DNA from: Chloracidobacterium sp.
GTDB lineage: Bacteria > Acidobacteriota > Blastocatellia > Pyrinomonadales > Pyrinomonadaceae
NCBI GenBank assembly: GCA_016716365.1
Contig: JADJWM010000009.1
Location: forward strand, 62,001-126,000
DNA: 64,000 nt
Direction of reading: 5' to 3'
Shown here: piece after piece, positions 16,821 to 24,343 of the stretch
How positions within the stretch are numbered: the stretch's first letter is position 1
Layout: each line of letters opens with the position of its first letter
Notes under the pieces: model-generated
Told to the model about the DNA's origin: nothing
Database searches by the model: none
Seen by the model: only the letters and a program-made list of their open reading frames with translations
Translations under genes and position numbers: made by a program

Positions 16821-18368
16821 TTATGTCCATTTCATCAACATCAGACTCGCAAACGTTTCGATGCCGTCCCAAAGGTTTTGGATGCGGATGTTCTCGTTCT
16901 CGGCATGCTGATTATTATCGTGGTTCGCGATGGGTACGGTGATCGTCGGCATCCCGTCGAGCGTCTCGCTGATGATCGACAGCGGCAGGCTCCCTCCTAA
17001 CGAAGGCATTCGAACGATCGGTTCCGAAACCGTTTTCTGAACGGCGTCGATGATGGCCAAAGAAACGGGCAGGTCCATCCGCGTCCGCTGAGCGTTGTAG
17101 CTGCCGGACACGTGAATGAATTTGGCGATAAATGGATGCTTCTGCCTCTCTTCGTCGGTCGGGTCGCGGTCGATCACGTAGAAGCCCTGCGATTCGATAT
17201 GTTTGCGAAGCTTGCCGACCTGGCGGACGTGGTCGTTGCCCTTCACAAGACGAAGGTCGAGCACCGTCGTCGCCATCGTCGGGATGACATTGCGGGCCTG
17301 CTCGCCGACATCACCGCTTCGGATCCCGTTGATGTTTAGCGAGGGCTGGTTTATGCGCTCCAGCAGGCTTTTGCCGGCGCCTTCAGTAAAAGCGATGCCA
17401 AGATCGCGTTTCAGCTGTTCGTCGTATTGTGGAGCGTCCGCTATCGCTTTCATCTCCGCGGCCCCGAGCGGCTCGACATCCTCGGCCCAGCCCTTGACGA
17501 TGATGTTGCCCTTTTCATCCTTCATCGAAGCGAGCAGCCGGGCGAGCGTCATCGCCGGATTGGGCGACCAGTTGCCGTAATGTCCGCTGTGCAGAGGCCG
17601 CTTTGCCCCGTAAACCGTCAGATCGACGTTGACGTCGCCGCGAACGCCGAAAACGACTTGCTTGCGGCCCGATTGATGCACCGGCCCGTCGCAAACGATG
17701 AACGCGTCGGCCTTTAACAGGTCTTTGTGTTTCGTAAGGATCTCTTTCAGGTTCGGCGAACCGGCCTCTTCCTCGCCCTCGAAGAAGAATTTGATGTTGA
17801 CCGTCGGCTTGATACCCGTTGCGATCAGCGCGTCGAAGGCCGTGAGGATCGCGAACACGCCCGCCTTATCATCCGACGCCGACCGTGCGTAGATCCGCCA
17901 TTCGGGATCGATCCTTTCTCCGGCCTTCGGAAACGGAACTATCTTCCCGCCCTGATCCAGCCTCGCCGACCTGAGCACCGGCTCCCACGGCTTGCTCCCC
18001 GCCCAATCCGCCGGATCCGTCGGTTGCCCGTCGTAATGCGCGTAAAAGATCACCGACTTCGTCGCGCCCGGCGTCATCCATTCGCCATAAACAACAGGCG
18101 GAACTTTTTTGTCCGCCCCTTCGAGAAGACGCGGTTTCAAACCACGACGCTGCATCTCGGCAACCAGGTGATCGGCATTTTTGCGGATATTCGGCGTGTC
18201 GGATGCGACGTTTGGGATCGCGAGCAGTCTGAAATAGTCAGTCAAAAGCCGGTGCTCATTTGCCTGTCGGAAATCGCGAGCCGCCGTTGAAGCAGATTGC
18301 CCAACGATCATATCTGGAATAAATAAGAACGCCAGGATCGCAGTAAGCGCCGTATTGGTAATTTTCAT
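16821..18368 (-). CDS. secreted M20 family dipeptidase
   Basis: A 515-residue zinc exopeptidase with a signal peptide (LTAILAFLFIPDMIVGQ). The M20 metal site is complete: His in FYAHYDGQP, Asp in SASDDKAGV, the Glu-Glu pair in FEGEEEAGSP, Asp in CDGPVHQSG, and the last His in ANHDNNQHAENE. A dimerisation domain is inserted between (about residues 230-400). The family cleaves dipeptides or small peptides. The start at 18368 is set by the signal peptide. It follows the racemase gene by five bases, so the two form one transcript, which suggests release and processing of amino acids. Confidence 0.94.
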   Translation of the reverse strand: MKITNTALTAILAFLFIPDMIVGQSASTAARDFRQANEHRLLTDYFRLLAIPNVASDTPNIRKNADHLVAEMQRRGLKPRLLEGADKKVPPVVYGEWMTPGATKSVIFYAHYDGQPTDPADWAGSKPWEPVLRSARLDQGGKIVPFPKAGERIDPEWRIYARSASDDKAGVFAILTAFDALIATGIKPTVNIKFFFEGEEEAGSPNLKEILTKHKDLLKADAFIVCDGPVHQSGRKQVVFGVRGDVNVDLTVYGAKRPLHSGHYGNWSPNPAMTLARLLASMKDEKGNIIVKGWAEDVEPLGAAEMKAIADAPQYDEQLKRDLGIAFTEGAGKSLLERINQPSLNINGIRSGDVGEQARNVIPTMATTVLDLRLVKGNDHVRQVGKLRKHIESQGFYVIDRDPTDEERQKHPFIAKFIHVSGSYNAQRTRMDLPVSLAIIDAVQKTVSEPIVRMPSLGGSLPLSIISETLDGMPTITVPIANHDNNQHAENENIRIQNLWDGIETFASLMLMKWT

Positions 18369-18373
18369 GCGGT

Positions 18374-19063
18374 TTATTCTAGCGCGGTTTTTATCGCCGC
18401 CCGTGCGAGCAGGCGTGTCGAATCGAGCGTCGGGAGCGGGCAATCGTCAGGCCGGACGATCAATGGAATCTCAGTGCAGCCGAGAACCACGGCGTTGCAG
18501 CCGCGTGATTTTAGTTTCTCGGTGACTTCGTTGAAATAAAGTCGCGAGAATTCGCTGAATATGCCGTTGACGAGTTCCTTGAAGATGATGTCGTTTATTC
18601 GGATGCGATCTTCTTCGTCGGGAATCTCACGCTCGATGCCAAGCTCGCCCAACCGCGACGAGTATACCGGACCTTCAATGAGATATTTTGTGCCGAGAAT
18701 GCCGAGTTTTCGATAGCCGTTTCTCTGTGCTTCTTCGCCGACGACGCTTGCGATGTGAAGCCACGGAATCGGCGATCTTGGCAGTAGAAATTCGAACGCC
18801 TGGTGATACGTGTTATCGGGGCAGATCGCGAATTCCGCTCCAGCTCTTACGACCTTTTCCGTCGATTCGAGCATTAGGTCAGCGACCGTTTTCCAATCGT
18901 CCGCGATGATCGGAGGCATGTGCCGTGCCATCGGGATCGAGTTCATCGTCACTTCCGGATGGTTATGCTCGCCGAGAAACTCCTGCGCCTCGAGACAGAT
19001 CGTGCGGTAACAAAGCGCCGCTCCCTCAGCGCTTCCTGCGACGATTCCGATGTGTTTTGGCAT
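18374..19063 (-). CDS. aspartate/glutamate racemase family protein
   Basis: A 229-residue cytoplasmic enzyme of the Asp/Glu racemase superfamily, which interconverts L- and D-amino acids with two cysteines. Both are present: Cys in EFAICPDNTYH and Cys in VVLGCTEIPLIV. The N terminus HIGIVAGSAEGAALCYR and LGILGTKYLIEG are typical of aspartate racemase-type members. The substrate cannot be fixed by sequence. It lies between a small unknown gene (27 bases upstream) and the M20 peptidase (5 bases downstream). Confidence 0.9.
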   Translation of the reverse strand: MPKHIGIVAGSAEGAALCYRTICLEAQEFLGEHNHPEVTMNSIPMARHMPPIIADDWKTVADLMLESTEKVVRAGAEFAICPDNTYHQAFEFLLPRSPIPWLHIASVVGEEAQRNGYRKLGILGTKYLIEGPVYSSRLGELGIEREIPDEEDRIRINDIIFKELVNGIFSEFSRLYFNEVTEKLKSRGCNAVVLGCTEIPLIVRPDDCPLPTLDSTRLLARAAIKTALE

Positions 19064-19090
19064 AGGAGACGTTCCGACTACGGAATCAAA

Positions 19091-19504
19091 TTAGAGTCTT
19101 TGCGCAAATTTCTTGAAGTGTTCTCGATGATAGTCCCGGTAATCATCTTCTGAAATGAATGACCCATCTTGTTCCAGCGGATTCGCTACATATTCGTTAC
19201 CGGGAGCGGCGTTTGGATTAGGAACAAATCCGACTTGCTGCCACTTACCATTTACGAACTCGCAGTAATCCCCACCGTAGTCGAGGTCTTCGACTGCTTT
19301 GATCAATACAAGAGGTTTGACCTCCCCTTCATCCGTAACATAAATCGCTGAGTATACTATGTCGTCTTCAGGTCTAAATTCCGTTGCGTCGATGATCGGA
19401 AGGTTTTCCAAAAGATCATTTTCCCAGTCGAAGTATTCGTCGTCGCAGACTTTCCAATTCTTGCCCTGACGAATGTCCACAACTGTGATATCTCGGATCT
19501 GCAT
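19091..19504 (-). CDS. hypothetical acidic protein
   Basis: A 137-residue acidic protein with no signal peptide or membrane segment. It is rich in Asp, Glu and aromatic residues, for example DDEYFDWENDLLENLPIIDA and EDDIVYSAIYVTDEGEV, and ends in a basic-acidic helix. I do not recognise a family. The base composition is more AT-rich than that of its neighbours, which may mark transfer. It is placed 18 bases after the E1 dehydrogenase gene and 27 bases before the racemase gene, on the same strand. Confidence 0.65.
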   Translation of the reverse strand: MQIRDITVVDIRQGKNWKVCDDEYFDWENDLLENLPIIDATEFRPEDDIVYSAIYVTDEGEVKPLVLIKAVEDLDYGGDYCEFVNGKWQQVGFVPNPNAAPGNEYVANPLEQDGSFISEDDYRDYHREHFKKFAQRL

Positions 19505-19522
19505 TTGTCGGACCGATAAACA

Positions 19523-21787
19523 TCAGTACTTCATCAAATCCTGCACCGCAGCTTCGACGTCTTCCGACTGCGGCAGGATGAAGTCTTCGACCTGCGGGGC
19601 GTAGGCTACGAAGGTGTCGGTGGCTCCGACGCGGCGGACGGGAGCGTCGAGGTATTCGAAGAGTTCGTTCGAAATGCGGGCGGCGATCTCGGCACCGTAG
19701 CCGTAGGAGATCGGGTCCTCGTGAGCGACGATCACGCGGGAGGTTTTCTTGACCGATTCAGCGACGGCTTCCCAGTCGTAGGGGACAAGTGTGCGAAGGT
19801 CGATGATCTCGACAGAGATGCCCTGTGATTCCAGGCGTTTCGCCGCCTGATTGGATCTTTCGACCAGCGCGCCGAAGGTGATGATCGAAACGTCGGTGCC
19901 TTCGCGAACGGTCCTCGCCTTGCCGAACGGGATCAGGAAATCGCTGCCGGGGTAGGCAGACTTGTTATAGACCTGCCGGTAGAGGTGCTTGTGTTCCAGG
20001 AACAGGACGGGATCGTCACATCGGATCGCGGTCCGCAGCAGGCCGTTCGCGTCGAGCGCCGTCGATGGATAAGCGATCATCAATCCCGGCGTGTGCGAAA
20101 AAAGGGTCGTACCCGATTGCGAGTGATAGACCGCACCGCCTTTCAGGTAACCGCCGACCGGCACACGCAGCACCATCGGGCATTTCCAGTCGCCGTCTGA
20201 ACGCCAGCGGGTCAACGCGACCTCGTTGCGGATCTGCATCATCGCCGGGAAGATGTAATCGAAAAACTGGATCTCGCAGACCGGTTTAAGCCCGCGAATG
20301 GCCATGCCGACGGCACGCCCGACGATGTTCGCCTCGGCGAGCGGCGAATTGAAAACACGTGCCGAGCCGAATTTCCGCTGGAGGTTTGCGGTCACCTTGA
20401 ACACGCCGCCCTTGCCTTTGACCTGCTCCAGATATTCCTCTCGCGAGCAGTCCGCCACGTCCTCGCCGAAGATCACGATCCGCGGGTCGCGTTCCATCTC
20501 TTCGTGCATGCAGCGGTTGATCAGATCGACCATCGTGCCCGGATTGCCCGAAAGTTCGGCCCCGTTCTCGGTGTCGAAAAGCTGGCGGTCGGTCGGGTCG
20601 ACGTCCGGCGAAAATACGTTGCGCAACGCAGATTCCGGGGCCGGCTGAGGCGTTTCGATGGCGATGTCGGCGGCCTTGTTGACCTCTTCATCGACCTCTT
20701 TCCGCAGGGCCTCGAGCTGTTCCGACGATACGATCCCTTCGGTCATCAGGAACTCGGCATACGTCTTGATAGGGTCGATGCGGGCGTCGGCCTCGCGTTC
20801 CTCGTCCGGGCGATAGAGCTTCTCGTCGTCGGAAAGAGAATGGGAATAGGGCCGGATCACCTTGCCGTGGATAAAGGCCGGGCCTTTTCGTTCGCGGCAA
20901 TACTCGACCGCCTTTTTGAACGCCGCATACGAAGCGAGCGGGTCCGTCCCGTCCACCTTCTGCATAAGAAGGCCGGGGAACCCGCTGACAAGTTTCGAGA
21001 TATCGCCGCCGGCTGTGCCGACCTCGACCGGCACCGAGATGGCGTAGCCGTTGTCCTCGACGACGAAGATCACGGGCAGTTTCAGGTTGCAGGCCGTGTT
21101 CAGGGCCTCCCACCACTCACCTTCGCTGGTCGTGCCGTCGCCGACGGACATATAGACGACCTCGTCACCCTTGAAGCCCGTAACCTTGTCACGAAGTTCT
21201 TCGACCAGCGATGCGCGATAGCTCGCCTCAGCCGCACCCACCGAATGCAGGGCCTGAGTTCCCGTGCACGATGATTGAGACGGAACATTGAGCTTGACGC
21301 TGCCCCAATGCGAGGGCATCTGCCGGCCGTGCGAGTTCGGATCTTTCTCCGCTCCGACTGCCGAATACAGCATCTCCTGGGCCGTCATCCCAAGGCCCAG
21401 CATCAAGGCACGATCGCGATAATAAGGAAAAAACCAGTCATACGCGGGCTTCATCGCCAGTGCCGCACCCGCCAGCAGGGCTTCGTGGCCGGCCCCGGAT
21501 ATTTGGAAAAAGATCTTGTTCTGACCTTTTAGCTGGATCTCTTTGTCGTCGATCCTGCGCGAAAGATACATCGTGCGGTAAAGGCCTACCAAAGTTTCTT
21601 CATCGAGCCCATGACGGTCCCGCGATCTTGCGGTGCCGGTCTCGGCGGCATCGGCTTTAGCGGTCCCCTGAACTTTCGTGTCCGGTACAAAGCCGTCGGC
21701 CTCAGTCGTCTTTGCAAGCTCAGCGACCACCGCGGTGTCATCGCCGCCGCCTCCTTTGCCGTTGATCTTCTTCGCAGATGTAACCAT
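19523..21787 (-). CDS. fused alpha-beta E1 component of a 2-oxoacid dehydrogenase complex
   Basis: E1 decarboxylates a 2-oxoacid with thiamine diphosphate and passes the acyl group to lipoyl-E2. The 754-residue protein joins both subunits. The alpha part (about 60-370) has the ThDP motif GDGTTSEGEWWEALN...NGYA and RGKG-like surroundings. The beta part (about 400-754) starts MVDLINRCMHEEMERDPRIV and has GEDVADCSREEY and EDPISYGYGAEIAAR. A poorly conserved, Gly/Ala/Thr-rich N-terminal tail of about 55 residues precedes. Sequence alone suggests pyruvate or branched-chain substrates, without deciding. AAGGA precedes the ATG. E2 and E3 genes are not in the window. Confidence 0.92.
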   Translation of the reverse strand: MVTSAKKINGKGGGGDDTAVVAELAKTTEADGFVPDTKVQGTAKADAAETGTARSRDRHGLDEETLVGLYRTMYLSRRIDDKEIQLKGQNKIFFQISGAGHEALLAGAALAMKPAYDWFFPYYRDRALMLGLGMTAQEMLYSAVGAEKDPNSHGRQMPSHWGSVKLNVPSQSSCTGTQALHSVGAAEASYRASLVEELRDKVTGFKGDEVVYMSVGDGTTSEGEWWEALNTACNLKLPVIFVVEDNGYAISVPVEVGTAGGDISKLVSGFPGLLMQKVDGTDPLASYAAFKKAVEYCRERKGPAFIHGKVIRPYSHSLSDDEKLYRPDEEREADARIDPIKTYAEFLMTEGIVSSEQLEALRKEVDEEVNKAADIAIETPQPAPESALRNVFSPDVDPTDRQLFDTENGAELSGNPGTMVDLINRCMHEEMERDPRIVIFGEDVADCSREEYLEQVKGKGGVFKVTANLQRKFGSARVFNSPLAEANIVGRAVGMAIRGLKPVCEIQFFDYIFPAMMQIRNEVALTRWRSDGDWKCPMVLRVPVGGYLKGGAVYHSQSGTTLFSHTPGLMIAYPSTALDANGLLRTAIRCDDPVLFLEHKHLYRQVYNKSAYPGSDFLIPFGKARTVREGTDVSIITFGALVERSNQAAKRLESQGISVEIIDLRTLVPYDWEAVAESVKKTSRVIVAHEDPISYGYGAEIAARISNELFEYLDAPVRRVGATDTFVAYAPQVEDFILPQSEDVEAAVQDLMKY

Positions 21788-22098
21788 TCTTTATGATCCT
21801 TTTGTTATAAAAATTTTTAATAGGGCAGTAACCTCATAGGATACCAAAACCGAAATTACCGGGCAATTTACGAGCGAGGCGGCGGGAACGCTGGACCTGG
21901 AGTGAACCTTGATGGTTATGGGCTATGGACGCAGGCGATGGGGACGAACGAAGTCACGGCTCCGCACGGTTTGGCTTGGATTCGGGCCCGTAAGGCGACC
22001 CGAATTCTGTGCTCAGATCTTCACAGGTGCGCGGGAGACCTGAACCGTCATCGATGAGTTTTTCATGATAATAGGGAGTGGGAGTTCCCTTTGACGGA
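21788..22098. other. 311-base intergenic region upstream of the fused E1 gene, with a possible folded RNA
   Basis: No gene is visible. Positions 21966-22048 can fold into a three-way junction: ACGGTT (21966-21971) pairs with AACCGT (22043-22048), enclosing GGATTCGGG/CCCGAATTC (21978-21986 with 21999-22007, one G-U pair) and CAGGT/ACCTG (22024-22028 with 22038-22042). A T-run at 22059-22063 follows on the plus strand. The strand is unknown and no known RNA family is recognised. The part next to E1 is AT-rich and probably contains its promoter. Confidence 0.3.
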
Positions 22099-23358
22099 TC
22101 AGGCTCCTTTTCCTTTTCGGATCCTGTCTCGTCCGTATATGCCGCGCTTTCTGGCCAACATGGCTCGCTCAGCGGTGTTCAGATGCCGGCCAATGTCGTC
22201 CAACTCATCAGCGTCTTTGTCGAGTTCGGGCAGCGAGTATCGACGGGCAAGATCTCTTGACGAGGTTGCGACCATGTTAAGAACTTGCCCTGCTCCGTCC
22301 CTATCGCCGCGATCGATCGCCTCCACCATTTCTCGGCGTGCCCTGGCGTTATCCAACATTTTCGCAGCCTCGACCACCGCCGAATCTTCCGGTGCTGCTG
22401 CGGCCGCGTCCGCTGAATCGAAAGTGACACTGCAGCTTGCGGAAACGGTCTCGACCTGATCGGTTCCTTGGAGCGTGTAACGAAGCCGAAAGGCCGCCAG
22501 ATCAAGCGGGGTGCCCGCCTCTCTGGGTGGGACCGACAGACGGACCACAACCTTGAGCGGAGAACCTGCTTGCAGATTCGGAAGAATGAACCGGCCCGAC
22601 CCATCGGTCTCAAAGTCGTTCAAGACCTCGACAACCCTAACACCGGCGGCGGGTTCAACCTCCAACCTCACCATCTCACCGATCAGTCTGAGTAGGCCGT
22701 TTAATTCCGTTTCGAAGATCCGGCCCATATCGTCCGGCTCTTGAACGTACCAGGCGTTGCCGCCCCCGGCTTCCGCCATGCGAAGCAGAAGGTCCTCATT
22801 GAAGTCTCGCCCGATCCCGATGGTTGACGTCGTCACGCCTTTTTCAGACAGGCCTCGGGCATGGTCGACGATCCGGTCCGGATCCGTCAGACCTACGTTT
22901 GCAAGCCCGTCCGTTATCAGGATCACGCGGTTGATCGCGCTCGGATCGATGTACTCACTTACCTCCAAGCCGGCTCTTCGCCATCCCTCATGTAGCGCGG
23001 TCGAACCCCTTGCCTCTATCCGTTCGATCGAACGCCTGAGCAATTCTTTGTTTTCAGCGTGCTGGCTTGTGATCAAGGTATCTACCTGATCATCGAAAAT
23101 GACGGCCGCGAAACGGTCGGTCGAACTGAGCTCTTTCGTCAGGAATATCGCGGCTTCGCGGGCCCGACGCATCTTCTCGCCGCCCATCGAACCCGACCGG
23201 TCGAGGGCGATGCCGATATTCAGCTTTGGCCGGCGGCCATTTCCCCGCGGCTCCGAAACCGGGCAGATCTTAACCAGAACATCAACGGTCTGCTCGGCTT
23301 CGGCACTTAAAACGGGCCTCCCCGGTGATACATGGATCGAAATATTATTGTTCGGCAT
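22099..23358 (-). CDS. cytoplasmic von Willebrand factor A domain protein
   Basis: A 419-residue protein without signal peptide or membrane segment. The VWA domain spans about residues 45-220 and has a complete MIDAS metal site: DRSGSMGG (Asp53, Ser55, Ser57), Thr in ARGSTALHEG and Asp in LITDGLANVG. A beta-rich domain (about 235-335) and a helical C-terminal tail follow. VWA domains mediate metal-dependent protein contacts. The partner is unknown. AAAGGAG precedes the ATG. It follows the MerR-type regulator by 30 bases and shares its promoter, so it is probably the regulator's main target. Confidence 0.9.
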   Translation of the reverse strand: MPNNNISIHVSPGRPVLSAEAEQTVDVLVKICPVSEPRGNGRRPKLNIGIALDRSGSMGGEKMRRAREAAIFLTKELSSTDRFAAVIFDDQVDTLITSQHAENKELLRRSIERIEARGSTALHEGWRRAGLEVSEYIDPSAINRVILITDGLANVGLTDPDRIVDHARGLSEKGVTTSTIGIGRDFNEDLLLRMAEAGGGNAWYVQEPDDMGRIFETELNGLLRLIGEMVRLEVEPAAGVRVVEVLNDFETDGSGRFILPNLQAGSPLKVVVRLSVPPREAGTPLDLAAFRLRYTLQGTDQVETVSASCSVTFDSADAAAAAPEDSAVVEAAKMLDNARARREMVEAIDRGDRDGAGQVLNMVATSSRDLARRYSLPELDKDADELDDIGRHLNTAERAMLARKRGIYGRDRIRKGKGA

Positions 23359-23388
23359 ATTCGTGTTAACTCCTTTATATTTGTTGTT

Positions 23389-24168
23389 TTATTCCTTGTC
23401 GGACCGCCGTCCTGACTCCAGTATTTTTTCGATCAGCAAAAAAAGCCGTTTCTTAAGATCGGTACTTTTCGGCGTTCTGAACCGCGAAGAGACGTGCAGT
23501 TCAAGGCCCGGCAAGATCTCGTGCCGCCGCCATTCTTCGGCTGGAAGCGGCGATACCGAAAACAGGGGCTCCCCGTCGGGATCACCCGGGTCCTCATTCG
23601 GTCGACTGAAAAGCGGAGGCATCATCTTCGACGGGTGCGGTTCATCCTCACGGCCGCGCTCGCTTCGAAGGGAATTAAGATAATTTGTTGCTCGGCTTCC
23701 ATGCTGTCCAAAAGGATCTAGCCTGAGATCTCCACCCGATCCCTTTATTACCTTGACGTCGCTATCGTCCGTGTGTCCGTGCGTTTCGCGGTAAGTTTCA
23801 AGGTCCTCGACAGAAGTGAAAAGGCGGACCTCTTCGCTGATCAACTTTTCCAGTTCCTCGTTACTCTTGTCCTTTATCAACAGCTTGATCACGTTTATCG
23901 GCAGCCCCTCTGACTGTAGTTTCTTGATCAGAACTAGGCTAAGAAGATGGTTGTACCCGAATACCGACGCAACGCCGCGCTTATCGATAGGAGGTTCCAG
24001 GAGGCCTTCCGAGAGATAATAGCGAACCGTTCGTTCATTCGGATATTCCGAGACGGTACCTTTCTCCTGAATTGTTCCGTGGGCGCGAATATACCTCTCG
24101 GCCTCTTCCGCGAGTTCGCGAACGCCGTGGAATTCCGGGCCTCCAAGATTTTCTTGACGAAGGATCAT
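23389..24168 (-). CDS. MerR-type transcriptional regulator
   Basis: A 259-residue DNA-binding protein. The MerR winged helix is at about residues 40-110, with ERTVRYYLSEGLLEPP and GYNHLLSLVLIKKLQSEGLP. It has an N-terminal helical extension of about 40 residues and a long C-terminal region (about 110-259) that is polar, Pro- and Gly-rich and may be a sensor or interaction domain. No metal-binding Cys cluster is seen. There is no ribosome-binding site before the ATG, and the promoter -10 box ends only six bases upstream, which points to a leaderless transcript. The palindrome inside the promoter spacer suggests autoregulation. Confidence 0.87.
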   Translation of the reverse strand: MILRQENLGGPEFHGVRELAEEAERYIRAHGTIQEKGTVSEYPNERTVRYYLSEGLLEPPIDKRGVASVFGYNHLLSLVLIKKLQSEGLPINVIKLLIKDKSNEELEKLISEEVRLFTSVEDLETYRETHGHTDDSDVKVIKGSGGDLRLDPFGQHGSRATNYLNSLRSERGREDEPHPSKMMPPLFSRPNEDPGDPDGEPLFSVSPLPAEEWRRHEILPGLELHVSSRFRTPKSTDLKKRLFLLIEKILESGRRSDKE

Positions 24169-24174
24169 GCGACA

Positions 24175-24203
24175 ATATTACTGTTAACAGTATACATTGT
24201 CAA
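24175..24203 (-). promoter_or_regulatory. near-consensus sigma-70 promoter with operator palindrome
   Basis: Read on the minus strand, TTGACA (24203-24198), exactly 17 bases, then TAATAT (24180-24175) lie just before the MerR-type gene. The 14-base perfect palindrome TACTGTTAACAGTA (24179-24192) fills the downstream spacer and touches the -10 box, as MerR-type operators do. Further TGTCAA/TGTTGACA half-sites lie upstream to about 24232. Confidence 0.75.
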
Positions 24204-24343
24204 CAGCATAAATCCTTGACAGTATTTAGTGCGATGTTGTGGGCGCAAAGACCCGGATCTGGGGCCTGAAACCACCCATTTGGCGGTCTTTAGTGCTTGC
24301 CGGATCCCCGGCGACGAGGATCAAAATGAGTATGCAGGATGGC

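Noticed and set aside
20504..21274. 256-residue plus-strand open frame
   Set aside because: Antisense shadow of the fused E1 gene, whose frame carries clear ThDP motifs.
21960..22063. 6S RNA or RNase P RNA
   Set aside because: The folding and sequence do not match what I know of the conserved cores of these RNAs; left as an unassigned structure.
24247..24291. AAAGACC/GGTCTTT terminator after the fusion gene
   Set aside because: Only seven pairs with a large loop and no T-run in the right orientation; too weak to list.
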